Shown here: positions 12,243-23,912 of the stretch, piece by piece | Layout of the letters: each line of letters starts with the position of its first letter | Position numbering within the stretch: the first letter of the stretch is position 1 | Origin: Anadara kagoshimensis | Lineage: Eukaryota; Mollusca; Bivalvia; Arcoida; Arcidae | DNA length: 64,000 nucleotides | Reading direction: 5' to 3' | Assembly (NCBI GenBank): GCA_021292105.1 | Contig: CM037871.1 | Span: 54,273,366-54,337,365, forward strand | The notes under the pieces: model-generated | The model's database searches: none | Seen by the model: only the letters and a program-made list of their open reading frames with translations | Told to the model about the DNA's origin: nothing | Made by a program: the position numbers and the translations under genes

Positions 12243-12470
12243 TAAATCAAAACCAAACATACTAATTCATGTTAAAATCTCAATCCAGAATCAAAGTAAA
12301 AACTTTGGAACTTACAAGTCAGGTCAGACACTTGGACTTCCACCAAGGAAGTGAGACCGGGTGCTCCGGAAGTGTAAGCACCTCCTGTTAAGCTAGATAA
12401 TCAAAATTGTGTGAAAGGAACACGGAACTATGGGACATCAAATATATCCAGGTCAAAATCTCTGAAATTC
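12243..12470 (+). repeat. CAAAC interspersed element, copy
   Basis: Starts AAATCAAAACCAAACATACT and runs through AATCTCAATCCAGAATC, CTTCCACCAAGGAAGTGAGA, GGGTGCTCCGGAAGTGTAAG, CACCTCCTGTTAAGCTAG and GAACACGGAACTATGGGAC. The inner GGTGCT and AGCACC can pair as a 6-bp stem, except that AGTGTAAGCACC here carries one loop change. Confidence 0.8.
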
Positions 12471-12749
12471 TTTGACGTCGTCTTTTGATCTTGCTGAATT
12501 TTAAATTATTTTATTTGACTAACATAACTTGTATTTCCTTCATATGAAACACGAGGAAAGCCAGCTGTTTTAATATGTCCATGGCTGTTCTGTTTGACTT
12601 GCTTCCTTCATCATTTTGTGACGTCATGCTATGTTTTGCGATGTATAAAAAATAAAATCATTATTTTATTCATTGACGGTAATCTCAACACCCGAATATT
12701 GATGTGGGTTTCAATCATCAATGTCAATAACCAAGCCTACAAAAATATT

Positions 12750-12822
12750 GGCCAGTGTGGGGGTCAAACCCACGACATTCGCGTTGCTAGCACGACGCTT
12801 TAACCGACTGAGCTATTCGGCC
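12750..12822 (-). pseudogene. tRNA-Ala(AGC)-like sequence, pseudogene or SINE head
   Basis: The minus strand reads as a 73-nt tRNA-like unit: A box TAGCTCAGTCGGTTAAAG, an anticodon arm with stem TCGTG/CGCGA and loop CTAGCAA (anticodon AGC), and a T arm GTGGGTTTGACCCCCAC. The acceptor stem has only four Watson-Crick pairs plus one wobble (GGCCGAA against ACTGGCC), and the D stem is poor. A functional tRNA is therefore unlikely. Its 3' end recurs at 11575, which favours a dispersed tRNA-derived element. Confidence 0.5.
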
Positions 12823-13262
12823 ATGATGGAACCAAACTGGTGAAGTGATATAGCTGATGATGATATACAAATACAGAAAATACCAAATAAAAAAGAAAGC
12901 TTCATTTAAAGTCGGGAATATAGAAACAATTAACATAAACTAATGAGGTCTTTATAGACTACAATAGAATCAAAATCACATTTACATTAAGCATAGCACA
13001 ATATATTATACATATATTAATATTTGTATTTGTACATTTTGTTATACATTACATAATTCAATACATACACGATACTTCATTTGAAAAATTACCAATTAAA
13101 ATTTATGAAAAACAATAAAATAAGCTGATTTAAAATAATACAACGAAAAACAAATAAAGCATATAATGATACACAATATAAATAGCAACGAAACTAAAGT
13201 GTTTAATATAAAGCAACTGAACTGTAACTGTATAAAGTAAAATAAAAAATAAATAAAAAGCA
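12823..13262. other. AT-rich non-coding stretch
   Basis: Nothing recognisable. The minus-strand frame at 13130-13321 is low-complexity and runs into the repeat at 13263. Confidence 0.5.
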
Positions 13263-13402
13263 GAGTTAGGAGTGCTTACTCTTCCAGAGCAACCAGCCTC
13301 ACTTTCCCGGTGGAAGTTCACGCGTTTAACTTAATTTGTCAGTTTCACACTATACCTTTGCATTTGGGATTGTGATTTGGACATGGATTGGTATGTTTGT
13401 TT
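13263..13402 (-). repeat. CAAAC interspersed element, copy
   Basis: Reverse-oriented copy: AGGAGTGCTTACTCTTCCAG, CTCACTTCCCGGTGGAAGTT, CACGCGTTTAACTTAATTTG, then the 5' end as GGGATTGTGATTTGGACATG, GATTGGTATGTTTG. The beginning of the frame at 13336-13671 is this repeat, which explains its odd hydrophobic N terminus. Confidence 0.8.
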
Positions 13403-13770
13403 TTTCGGAACTGAAAAACTATATGAAACAACTAAAAGCTAATAGGAATGTCATGCACAGCATTGGTATGATCATGCGCTGTCATTCCATGATGTGTACA
13501 CTATTTTTGCATTGGTTTATACTAGTTCCTTGTCTAATGTTGTTTGGCAGTTCATTCCAAAGTTTTTTTGGGGAAATAGCTAAAGGATTTGATTCCTTAC
13601 TTTGTAGTTTTTACCAGTGTTATATTTGCTGTGTTTTTGAATCTGGAAGAGTAAGGATATTTTTAACATGAAACAGGTCATGTAAATATTAAGTATTGTT
13701 GCCATTTATAAAGTGTAAATGTTCTTAGTCTTCTGATATCGAGTGTAGGTACTTTGGACTGTTAGAGTTA

Positions 13771-13866
13771 TGTATTGTAGATGCTGTCGTAATTAACTCA
13801 TAGACAAACCTTATGTCCTGTATTGTAGATGCTGTCGTAATTAACTCATAGACAAACCTTATGTCC
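13771..13866 (+). repeat. 48-bp direct duplication
   Basis: Two adjacent, essentially identical 48-bp units starting TGTATTGTAGATGCTGTCG and ending CAAACCTTATGTCC. A very young two-copy tandem, the earliest visible stage of minisatellite birth in this window. Confidence 0.9.
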
Positions 13867-14108
13867 TGAATTGTACTTTCTCCATTTGTTCGTTTCTTTT
13901 GCATTGGTTTCATTCAAGACATGCCATGTTAAAGGTCAGCTATATAATTATGTTACCTCGAATACCTCCTGTTGGGAAAAGTGACGAAGGAATTGATTTT
14001 TTTAATGATATTTCTACCATGTAACATTTTTTAATGTATTGTATGATTAAATTTTAAAAATTGTATATACCATTTCACTTAGTCTATATAATATAATCAG
14101 GATCCATT

Positions 14109-14166
14109 TGTCATGTGCTACTTTTGAATTTTTATGAAATAATACATTCAAAAGTAGCACATGACA
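14109..14166. mobile_element. Short palindromic element (TGTCATGTGCTA type)
   Basis: Near-perfect inverted repeat: TGTCATGTGCTACTTTTGAA is mirrored by the reverse complement ending at 14166, with about 16 nt between the arms. A second copy lies at 31824-31920. The termini resemble those of the TGTCATATACCATTTTTT hairpins elsewhere. Too short to encode anything, so it is non-autonomous if mobile. Confidence 0.7.
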
Positions 14167-14404
14167 CATTTTATACAATTATTCCTTTACTAAAATTTTT
14201 CTTTACTTAAATTTCGAAAATTATGACAATCTTTGGTGGAACCTTAAAGTCGCCCTGAGTGCGCGCTGGTACAAGACAGACCATAAAACACACTCGCACT
14301 TCACATGCATACACGAACTTGTTCATTGATTAATCCATAGAGATTATAAAAGAAGTTCTTGTCGCGAATAACCGGAAAAAAACATTAAGCAACGTTAATG
14401 TTAA

Positions 14405-14442
14405 GCAACAACAACAACAACACCAACAACAACAACAACAAC
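14405..14442. repeat. (AAC)n microsatellite
   Basis: About 12 AAC units with one CACC interruption. Confidence 0.9.
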
Positions 14443-15213
14443 ATTGATTGTACAGAATGTATAAAATCTGGAGACAATGCTTAGTATAGAGAACGCCTAT
14501 TTCCTCACAATGTATGCACGTATACGTATTACGCTCACTTAAAAAATCTACATGAAACCAGAGAGAGGTTCAATGATTTGACAGAATCATTTGATGTGGT
14601 CAACACCAGCATCATTGGTGTATATATACTGGTGTTTGAACATACTGGCCGGTATGTTTGTGCTTGATACAATTGGTAATTTCTGCAATGTTACACCTAT
14701 TAGATTAAAGATATTTTGGAAAATTTAATGTTTTTAATTTATTTATTTATAATTCTAAAATCATCTTTACAATCAAGCAGTGTCCATGCTAATAACAAGT
14801 TATTAATTGATCGCTCGTGTTGAGAAATCTATTTAACATTTCACCTAATGTGTCGGTCATTATTAAAATCATACTTTGATGAACAGATTAATAAAATCAT
14901 AGTTTATTAAATTTTCGACTTAAGATTTTCCTATCCTTTTGATTAGGTTTATCCGGTTTTGATTACCTTGGCTTACCGGGTATCACATACAAGACAACTC
15001 ACATCAGTATTGATTAGATGAACAATCACATATGACCGGAATCTGCTTAGCTACAAACCTGTCATAATACCGCTAATATAGAGCGTAATTAGAGGATAAT
15101 AAGGTACTAATTATCAACGTTATCTCTCTAATCTTACACGTGGTCATTTTTGTCATGTCATAGAAAACCCTATTGATTCTCATCTTTCTGGTCATGTTCA
15201 ATTTGATCAAAGT
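14443..15213. other. Non-coding stretch
   Basis: No gene or known repeat recognised; AT-rich and stop-dense on both strands. Confidence 0.5.
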
Positions 15214-15310
15214 GAAATCAAAAACAAACATACCAATCCATGTTCAAACCACCGAGGAAGTGAGGCCGGTTGCTCCGGAAGGGTGTCTGTCCTTCTGTTT
15301 TAGCCAGCTC
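15214..15310 (+). repeat. CAAAC interspersed element, internally deleted copy
   Basis: Starts AATCAAAAACAAACATACC, then TCCATGTTCAAACCACC jumps directly to GAGGAAGTGAGGCCGGT and GCTCCGGAAGGGTG. About 50-60 bp of the normal middle is missing. Confidence 0.7.
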
Positions 15311-15360
15311 AACATATAACTTAAAACTTACTTATGTATCATTGTATGTGGTTATTTCAA

Positions 15361-15430
15361 GAGTGAGTTAAGTAATGGCGTTTTACGCCAAGTAACTATT
15401 ATTGGTGATCTAGTATAGCGAAGGAAACAG
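15361..15430 (-). mobile_element. SINE-A 3' tail fragment
   Basis: GAGTTAAGTAATGGCGTTTTACGCC followed by GGTGATCTAG and GCGAAGG resembles the 3' end of the SINE at 6009, read in the same minus orientation. No head is present. Confidence 0.45.
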
Positions 15431-15942
15431 AAAAAAATGGAGAAGCGTGCAAACTCAAAAAACGTTCACACACTCAACAAAACCGCATTGATTGAAACAC
15501 TTAACATTATTGACGTCATCACTAGTTAAAATTATAATTGACTAAATATAAATATAACCACTTAAACATAATTCTTTAAATACTTGACATTTAAAAAATA
15601 AAAATGTTTCGAACGATTGATTTTTCATGCGTCAAAAGATTTTCACAATTTTAAATGTAATATAAGCAGGAAAATTTCCTTTGTCCTGGGCCACTGGCTG
15701 TAAAATAATATGGATGACTGAAGCACTGTAACCAAACAACTGTACACAATGTTCAAGCCAACCCGATATATCAGGTCACATAAGTTTAATTCGATGTCCC
15801 CAATATATATCCAGCTTTCTCATATTTTCTTGTTCCTCGTCAAATTTGTACTTATGTCATATTATAATTTAAATAAATTTTTAAATATTTCATTCAGAAA
15901 ATTAAAAATATATACATACTAGTATATGACAATTACCCTTTC
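15431..15942. other. Non-coding stretch
   Basis: Nothing recognised. Contains one TTGACGTCATC motif near 15510. Confidence 0.5.
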
Positions 15943-16035
15943 AGAGCTCCCAGCCTCACTTCCCTGGTGGAAATTGATGTGTTTAATTTATTGTTTTTAA
16001 ACTTTGCTTTGGGATTGTAATTTGGGCATGAATAG
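15943..16035 (-). repeat. CAAAC interspersed element, 5' part
   Basis: CAGCCTCACTTCCCTGGTGG, then GTTTTTAAACTTTGCTTTGG, GATTGTAATTTGGGCATG and a T-rich end, in reverse orientation. Confidence 0.75.
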
Positions 16036-16127
16036 TTGTTTGATTTTAATAAATTAGGTTATAGGGAATAATCTCCTTCCAAATGTTTTCGACTTACTTG
16101 ACAATTTTACTTAGCTAGACAACATAT

Positions 16128-16262
16128 GTCCAACCTTCCGGAGCACCCAGTCTCACTTGGCTGTTTGAAGTTCAAAGTGGTATTGAACTTAATTTGTAAG
16201 TTTTAGTAGTGTTACTATGCTTTTGAGGTTGTTATTGGACATGTACCGGTATATTTATTTTT
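16128..16262 (-). repeat. CAAAC interspersed element, diverged copy
   Basis: CCTTCCGGAGCACCCAGTCT, CACTTGGCTGTTTGAAGTTC and GAGGTTGTTATTGGACATG in reverse orientation, close to the copy at 15943 and in the same orientation. Confidence 0.65.
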
Positions 16263-17423
16263 AATTAATACCATTTAGGCTTTAGATACAAATTTTGTTT
16301 TCTCCTGTTTTAAATATTTAAATTATTCACGAGAACATCACGTGACTTGTAACCCTGACAATATATTAGTTGCGTTCTTTATTGATGTACCGATGTATAT
16401 CATTTGCTCGTGCTACCTATTTATTATTCAGTACGTATTTTTTCTCTAAAATAACATATAACTACTTTAACATTATATGTCAATAGAACAATTTCCTGAC
16501 TGATTTGTAAAACGCTCTGGCAAATACCCCATCGAAGCAGATGAAATTGTCATTTTACATGCTTTCTCAAAGACAACTAGCCCAGAAAACCTAATCCTTG
16601 TGTTCTTAATCTTATAGTTTACGATTCTGTAGCAGACGATATCCTGTTTCGCAATAACATCTTTGTGCCCTCAAAGAAAATAAACCTTAATATGTTGGCA
16701 TTTCTTTCCTGATTTGTAGAAATCTAATCAAAGACTGGTGACAGAATGTTATCTTTTTGATGGCATTTCGCGATCATCTGCTAGGATTATTAATATATTA
16801 AAAGCTATTGGCAAAATGGTTCTCAACAGGAAATTTCGCACCATCACAATGCTTTGAACTTGAAACAATTAATTTAACTATCGACCCATTAGAAAGACTA
16901 TCTCTTTTCTTATTTCCTAGATTGTATAGACGGATTGTACTCGTGAGTGATTCGTCGTCGATTGTGGTCTGATCTTCGTCAGCAACTCAATATGTGATAG
17001 AACTTTTCTATTTCCGACCTTTAACAAACTGTCACGATGGCTTTTCAATCAACGCATTTGGACTTGAAGTTTAATTCCATTAGGGAATCATTACAAATAA
17101 TATATACAGAGTATTCTTTGTAGTGTTAAGATGTTTTATTCTATTGTTTATATATTGGTATTAGTATTCTAATTTCCTGTATTACATTTATATAAAAATT
17201 TGGCTTTTCGTGATGTTTTTAAATTGAACAGTTTTTCCTATGTAGTTTTAAGATTAAAAATCGATTCTGATTTAATGTGTAATATAATGTTGTATATACC
17301 CGGTAACAGGGTATCTTATATTTGAAAACAACATAACTTTTGCAATAGTCACTGCAACAGAGAAAATAAAACAACAAATGAACGAAACGAACAAATACAA
17401 CAAGGCAATATAAACTCATAATC
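16263..17423. other. Non-coding stretch
   Basis: No gene supported on either strand; no repeat family recognised. Confidence 0.5.
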
Positions 17424-17735
17424 AAAAACAAACATACTAATCCATGTCCGAATCACAATCCAGAAACAAAGTGACTTTGGAACTGACAAGTAGGTTAGAC
17501 ACGTGAACCTCCACCAGGGAAAAGGGACCGGGTGCTCCGAAAGGGTAAGCACCTCATGTTTAGCTAGCTACACCCGCCACGTGTGTAATCAAAATTGTGT
17601 GAAAGGAACATGGAACTATGGGACGTCAACTACATCCAGGACAATCCTGAACACAGAGACATCAAACTTATCAACAACACTGTGATGGCGAGCATAAAAC
17701 TTTTTGAAGGCCTTGATTAACTAAGCCATGGTTTA
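17424..17735 (+). repeat. CAAAC interspersed element, long copy
   Basis: One of the best copies. Blocks in order: ATCAAAAACAAACATACTAA, CATGTCCGAATCACAATCC, GAACTGACAAGTAGG, CACGTGAACCTCCACCAGGG, GGGTGCTCCGAAAGGGTAAG, CACCTCATGTTTAGCTAGC, CACCCGCCACGTGTGTAATC, GGAACATGGAACTATGGGAC, CACAGAGACATCAAAC, GATGGCGAGCATAAAAC and TTTTTGAAGGCCTTGAT. The antiparallel small frames at 17349-17685 lie inside it. Confidence 0.9.
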
Positions 17736-17799
17736 TGTCCGACTTTTTAAAATGAAAATGTTAAACAAAAAAACCTAAAAAATTAAATGCAAAATCGTA

Positions 17800-17895
17800 T
17801 TAACCAAACGCAAGCACATCGATTCATGTTTAAAGCAAAGTAAATTCTTTGATTATATATTCGGAAATAATTTAAAATATGTAAAATTCAACCAG
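17800..17895 (+). repeat. CAAAC interspersed element, strongly decayed fragment
   Basis: ACGCAAGCACATCGATTCAT, GCAAAGTAAATTCTTTGA and AAAATTCAACCAGG keep the block order but little identity. Confidence 0.4.
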
Positions 17896-17989
17896 GTTAG
17901 TGTTGGCATTGACTCATTTTAACATCTTTAAGGGGAGTGAAATAAAGAAGTTGGATTGCTTGAACCTCCAAAAGAACACATTTATATAT

Positions 17990-18120
17990 CAAAAACAAAC
18001 ATAACTATCCATGTCCAAATCGCAATCCCATAGCAAAAATAAAATTTGAAACTTGCAAATTAGGTTAAACAAGTGAATATCCTCCAGGGAAGTGAGGCCG
18101 GGTGCTCCGGAAGGGTAAAC
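17990..18120 (+). repeat. CAAAC interspersed element, copy
   Basis: ATCAAAAACAAACATAACTA, CCAAATCGCAATCCC, TTAGGTTAAACAAGTGAATA, GAAGTGAGGCCGGGTGCTCC and GGAAGGGTAAAC, ending abruptly at about 18120, just after the stem-loop region. Confidence 0.8.
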
Positions 18121-18304
18121 ATATATTATCTTGTTTTTCTTATTTCTCACTGTTTGTTGAGTCATCTTCTTGGTTGTTGTCTATTACCGAGCACGTTTCT
18201 TCAGCCTCTATATGTTACAATGACCAAGACAACACAAGAGAAAACAATATATGTATAAGGTAGCAGATACAAATATATGTATAGTGAGGCCACTGATTGA
18301 TATG

Positions 18305-18368
18305 GTCATATACCATTTTTTTAAATTAAGATTTTAGTCATAAAATGGATTCAAAAGAGGTATTTGAC
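18305..18368. mobile_element. Short palindromic element (TGTCATATACC type), decayed
   Basis: GTCATATACCATTTTTTTAA on the left is matched imperfectly by a reverse-complement arm ending GGTATTTGAC. Member of the hairpin family found at 31763, 32695 and 35029. Confidence 0.5.
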
Positions 18369-18369
18369 A

Positions 18370-19945
18370 ATATGGTCGTTTTCTCTATTACAATTTTCTA
18401 TTATGAAACAATTAATAGTCTTTTGTACACCGATTCCTACTGTATACGTACGTGGGAAAATATTTCTTTTTTTCTTTAATCTTTTCTTTTCTTAATCATA
18501 TGCATCATAGTAACAGTTTTAATTATTCTATTAATTTATTTATCTTAAATGTCTGCGCTTTAATTTTAGAAACATGTATGCAAACACATTATTTTTCAAT
18601 AGATATATAGTTTAGTACACGTATTATACACAACTTGTATTAATACATAATTTATGTGCAAACATACATTTGCCAGGTTTATTTAACTTATTATAATACA
18701 TTATTTAAATCGAAGTAGCTATCAACTTACAAAGAAACAAGTAGAAATAATTGTGTGTTTAATTTTGTAATTTCCTATTTTATCAAACGATTAATGAATG
18801 TAGACTGACATGACATATGAGTGCGATAGGGTTTCTTCATATCCCCGATATATCCCTGCATTGAGAGACAGAATTTAATCAGAACGATCAACGATGTATC
18901 ATCATCAATAAAACGTTTTTCCATAACATATGCCTCCCGGTTATTTTGTTTCATAGAAAGGCGCTATGATAGTGCGGCGGCATTGATTGTTATTTTAAAT
19001 AGCATTTCTACCTGTTTGATTGATGGACAATGTATTACTGACCATTTCATATTTCATTTCATCTCCTCAATAACAAAAAAGAAATTAAAATCTTATTACG
19101 TTCCTTCAATATTAATTCGCTTGTTCTCGTGTAAAGTTCATGCAGAATTTGATACAAAACCTCCAATTACAAACATTTTAACGCTGTTAATTTGGTATCT
19201 ATAGACACCAAAGCGCGAGAGCTTCACGTGAGCACGTGCGGGTTGAAATTGACATCGAGACAGATTTTTCGTATCATTACACATTTTTGTTGACTTTAAT
19301 TGCTAAAATAAACACCTGTTTATAATGATAAAGGTGAAACTGTATCGTTAACCGGTCTAACCTATCCTGTTCCCGGCGGGTAGGTCCTCATCCGTCTTTG
19401 TCAGGCTGTATAATATCGATGGAGGTACGTGTTCGATCCATACGGCTAACGGGGTATCCCATCGTTTTCAATTTTGTAACAACTTGTGAAATATGAAACT
19501 TATCTGCCATCTTTTATTAAAGGTTGTGTTTAGTAGAAGCCTAGATCTTTTAAAGATATTTTTCTTTCATTGAGTGATTATGTGTCCCTGTCTGGGTGAC
19601 AAATAACGCACAAATAATAATTATATCAATAACTAACTATTATTATGCAACAATACGGTATAATTCTATAGCCAAAACTTTCAGACAGACAACAGTTTGC
19701 TATAGAGAAGTTTTTAAATGTTCAAATTAAACTCTCTTTACTAACTACATTAGCTTTCGGACATTTAATTATTATATTATTATTATATTATTATTATTAT
19801 TATTAATCATTATTTATTATCATTATTATTAGTAGTAGTAGTATTTTATTTAAATGATGTAAAATTTTGCTGTTTGAAGTCTTGTATCGCTTTATTGTTC
19901 GATATTGTTCTTGATTGCATTGGTTATGAACAAATACACGTTTTT
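18370..19945. other. Non-coding stretch with (ATT)n
   Basis: No gene supported. An interrupted (ATT)n microsatellite occupies about 19769-19830, with short AGT units after it. Confidence 0.5.
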
Positions 19946-19949
19946 GTTG

Positions 19950-22250
19950 TTTCGTTCCTTGGGTACAATGGCTTTAGCTAAGTAATTTTTGTTGTTTCGT
20001 TTCTTTGGGTACAATGGTATTAGCTAAGTAATTTTTTGTTTTGTTTCCTTGGGTTCAATAGTATTAGCTAAGTAATTTTTTGTTTTGTTTCCTTGGGTAC
20101 AATGGTTTTAGCTAAGTACATGTTTTGTTGTTTCGTTTCCTTGGGTACAATGGTATTAGCTAAGTACATGTTTTGTTGTTTCGTTTCCTTGGGTACAATG
20201 GTATTAGCTAAGTAATTTTTTGTTTTGTTTCCTTGGGTACAATGGTTTAAGCTAAGTCCATGTTTTGCTGTTTCGTTTCCTTAGGTAAAATGGTATTAGC
20301 TGAGTAATTTTTTGTTTTATTTCCTTGGGTACAATGGTTTTTAGCTAAGTAATGTTTTGTTTGTTTCCTTGGGTACAATGGTTTTAGCTAAGGAAATTTT
20401 TGTTTTGTTTCCTTGGGTACAATGGTTTAGCTAGTAATTTTGTTTTGTTTCCTTGGGTACAATGGTATTAGCTAAGTACATTTTTGTTGTGTTTCCTTGG
20501 GCATAATGGTATTAGCTAAGTACATGTTTTGTTGTTTCGTTTCCTTGGGCATAATGGTATTAGCTAAGTAATATTTTGTTTCGTTTCCTTGGGTACAATG
20601 GTATTATCTAAGTAATTTTTTGTTTCGTTTCCTTGGGTACAATGGTATTAGCTAAGTATTTTTTTTGTTTCGTTTCCTTGGGTACAATGGTATTATCTAA
20701 GTAATTTTTTGTTTCGTTTCCTTGGGTACAATGGTATTAGCTAAGTATGTTTTTGTTTCGTTTCCTTGGGTACAATGGTATTAGCTAAGTAATTTGTTGT
20801 TGTTTCGTTTCCTTGGGTACAATGGTTTCAGCTAAGTACATGTTTTGTTGTTTCGTTTCCTTGGGTACAATGTATTAGCTAAGTACATGTTTTGTTGTTT
20901 CGTTTCCTTGGGTACAATGGTATTAGCTAAGTAATTTTTTGTTTTGTTTCCTTGGGTACAATGGTTTTAAGCTAAGTCCATGTTTTGCTGTTTCGTTTCC
21001 TTAGGTAAAATGGTATTAGCTGAGTAATTTTTTGTTTTATTTCCTTGGGTACAATGGTTTTAGCTAAGTAATGTTTTGTTTGTTTCCTTGGGTACAATGG
21101 TTTTAGCTAAGGAAATTTTTGTTTTGTTTCCTTGGGTACTATGGTTTTAGCTCAGTAATGTTTTGTTTTGTTTCCTTGGGTACAATGGTATTAGCTTAGT
21201 AATTTTTTGTTTTGTTTCCTTGGGTACAATGGTATTAGCTAAGTACATGTTTTGTTGTTTCGTTTCCTTGGGCATAATGGTATTAGCTAAGTAATATTTT
21301 GTTTCGTTTCCTTGGGTACAATGGTATTATCTAAGTAATTTTTTGTTTCGTTTCCTTGGGTACAATGGTATTAGCTAAGTATTTTTTTTGTTTCGTTTCC
21401 TTGGGTACAATGGTATTATCTAAGTAATTTTTTGTTTCGTTTCCTTGGGTACAATGGTATTAGCTAAGTATGTTTTTGTTTCGTTTCCTTGGGTACAATG
21501 GTATTAGCTAAGTAATTTGTTGTTGTTTCGTTTCCTTGGGTACAATGGTTTCAGCTAAGTACATGTTTTGTGGTTTTGTTTCCTTGGGTACAATGGTATT
21601 AGCTAAGTATGTTTTTGTTTCGTTTCCTTGGGTACAATGGCTTTAGCTAAGTACATGTTTTGTGGTTTTGTTTCCTTGGGTATAATGGCTTTAGCTAAGT
21701 ACATGTTTTGTGGTTTTGTTTCCTTGGGTACAATGGCTTTAGCTAAGTACATGTTTTGTTGTTTCGTTTCCTTGGGTACAATGGTTTTAGTTAAGTACAT
21801 GTTTTGTGGTTTTGTTTCCTTGGGTATAATGACTTTAGCTAAGTACATGTTTTGTTGTTTTGTTTCCTTGGGTACAATGGCTTTAGGTAAGTAATTTTTT
21901 GTTTCGTTTCCTTGGGTACAATGGTTTCAGCTAAGTATTTTTTTTGTTTCGTTTCCTTGGGTACAATGGCTTTAGCTAAGTAATTATTTGTTTCGTTTCC
22001 TTGGGTACAATGGTATTAGCTAAGTAATTTTTTGTTTCGTTTCCTTGGGTACAATGATATTAGCTAAGTAATTTTTTGTTGTTTCGTTTCTTTGGGTATA
22101 ATGGCTTTAGCTAAGTACATGTACATGTTTTGTTGTTTTGTTTCCTTGGGTACAATGGCTTTAGCTAAGTAATTTATTGTTTCGTTCCCTTGGGTACAAT
22201 GGCTATAGCCATGTTAGTACATGTTTTTGTTGTTTAGTTTGCTTGGTTAC
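19950..22250 (+). repeat. About 44-bp variable minisatellite with higher-order duplication
   Basis: Roughly 50 units of GTTTCGTTTCCTTGGGTACA followed by ATGGTATTAGCTAAGTA and a variable T-rich linker of 5-15 nt. Linker length and the ATGGT-A/T/C position define unit types. A block with rare markers (TTTAAGCTAAGTCCATG, TTCCTTAGGTAAAATGG, AGCTAAGGAAATTTTTG, GGGCATAATGG) at about 20216-20830 is repeated in the same order at about 20932-21560, an internal duplication offset by about 717 bp. From 21600 on a unit with ACATGTTTTGTGGTTTTG dominates. The frames at 21603-21894 on both strands are repeat read-through. Confidence 0.95.
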
Positions 22251-22386
22251 ATTGACTTCAACCAATTACAAATTTCAGCTACAAATTTAAATGTTTAAAT
22301 CTAATTTAAATGACAGATGGCCCGTCAAAGTAGGGAAATTTATAATTTACTATCTCAATATCGTATGTCATCGTATGGGATAGAAA

Positions 22387-22387
<1 letters not shown>

Positions 22388-22446
<59 letters not shown>
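22388..22446. repeat. (ATT)n microsatellite
   Basis: About 20 uninterrupted ATT units. The poly-tyrosine frame at 22317-22502 is an artefact of this tract. Confidence 0.95.
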
Positions 22447-22557
22447 GCTACTACTACTACTTTCTGGTGAAATTATTTCCTAGAATTTTAAGTTGCAGGT
22501 AACTCAAAAACTGGATCATCAGGTAATTAAGAGTATAATAAAACCTGCAGGTACATA

Positions 22558-22703
22558 TAATGTGGCTAATATCACTGACAAAATGGCCAGCTATAATGTG
22601 GCTAATATCACTGACAAAATGGCCAGCTATAATGTGGCTAATATCACTGACAAAATGGCCAGCTATAATGTGGCTAATATCACTGACAAAATGGCCAGCT
22701 ATA
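22558..22703 (+). repeat. 36-bp minisatellite, four copies
   Basis: Four near-identical units starting AATGTGGCTAATATCACTG and ending ATGGCCAGCTAT. The unit is a multiple of three, so two frames stay open across it (12-residue periodic peptides), but nothing suggests translation. Confidence 0.9.
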
Positions 22704-23890
22704 AGGTTTTTAATTGTTTCAGCAGTTCAAAATGACAAGTGATAAAATTGTGGGTTTATCCTAAACGAGCAATATATATTTACATTTTATTGTCCTTTTT
22801 ATCGGACATCAACAGTTTTAGGCTATAAAATGAGAATTAATTCATTTTGCCGTTACGTTATTAAAACTAACATCTAAATGAACAAATCTAATAATGAATT
22901 TAAGAGTTCAACAATAAATACAATTTTATGGATGCTCTAAGATCTAATCGTAACAGTTTTACATAAAAAATACTAGACTTAATAAACTAATAAAACTCGA
23001 TTCATAACCGACATAAAATCAGAATTACAAATCTACTTTTACGACATCACAGAAATTTATTAACTATCATCATTCAAAGGAAATTACACCTGAGTTTTAC
23101 CTGCGCAGGTGCTCGATCCAGACCGGTAACAAAGATACATTTAAAGATCCTGTTGGGAAAGTTGAAAGAGCAGTTATAGATAATGTCATCAGTAGTATTA
23201 TCTTAATTGATTCTTAAATTGTTAAACATCTCTTCTGATCCAGATAATTGATAACAACTCATTCCTGTTTTTAGTTGAATATTTTTGAAGATTTTAATTT
23301 TTAGTATAAATTTTTGTAATTATTTTTTTTTTCATATCGAAATTTAAATTTGAATTTTTTAAAAGAAAATGGGTGATAAAAAGGCTTTAGTAATGTACAA
23401 TACGTGTAAATGTATTCCAAAAGCATAAATTAGGCTTGTAAGTTGACCAGCTGGTCATGTAGTCAGTGTTCATTCCGGATACAAGGTCAACCGGCATTCG
23501 GCATTAGACATGACGTCACGAAATCCATTCGTCTTTTGGCGTTACCCTTCGTAACGTTTGTTCTTACGTCAAGGTTTTTATATCTGGATGCAAAAAACGG
23601 GTAAATAATATTAATAAATAGACAACACTACCAAAACCTATTGTAGCCAAAACAGAAAAACATAAGAATGATTTGCTTCTCAAGACTTACTACTTAAATG
23701 GTATGAAATGGAACATGCGATTGTAGCTGAAAAAGTGTGTTTTACACATTGATATTTGCTTATTGCAATCTAACGTATGCTGTATTACTGACTAGATGCT
23801 TACAATTTACAAAATAGCTTCTGATTCTTCTAAACAGCAGTTTAGGTTATCCAATAAATTGGTAAATTGTTCTTCGATTGGTGCTTTGAC
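22704..23890. other. Non-coding stretch
   Basis: AT-rich; no gene or repeat family recognised. One TGACGTCA motif occurs near 23511. Confidence 0.5.
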
Positions 23891-23893
23891 TTA

Positions 23894-23907
23894 CCCCCCC
23901 CCCCCCC
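23894..23907. repeat. Poly(C) tract
   Basis: Fourteen consecutive C residues directly before the SINE head at 23913. Homopolymer length is prone to sequencing error. Confidence 0.9.
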
Positions 23908-23912
23908 GGTAT

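Noticed and set aside
12750-12822. Functional tRNA-Ala gene
   Set aside because: The length and anticodon loop fit, but the acceptor and D stems are too mismatched, and the 3' end recurs elsewhere as part of a dispersed sequence.
13336-13671. 111-codon frame with hydrophobic segments
   Set aside because: Its first part is the reverse CAAAC element, and the remainder has no recognisable domain or splice context.
19370-19455. tRNA-like sequence with GTTCGATCC
   Set aside because: Only a B-box-like motif; the A box and cloverleaf stems could not be drawn.
22317-22735. Poly-tyrosine frame and 12-residue repeat frame
   Set aside because: Products of the (ATT)n tract and of the four-copy 36-bp tandem.
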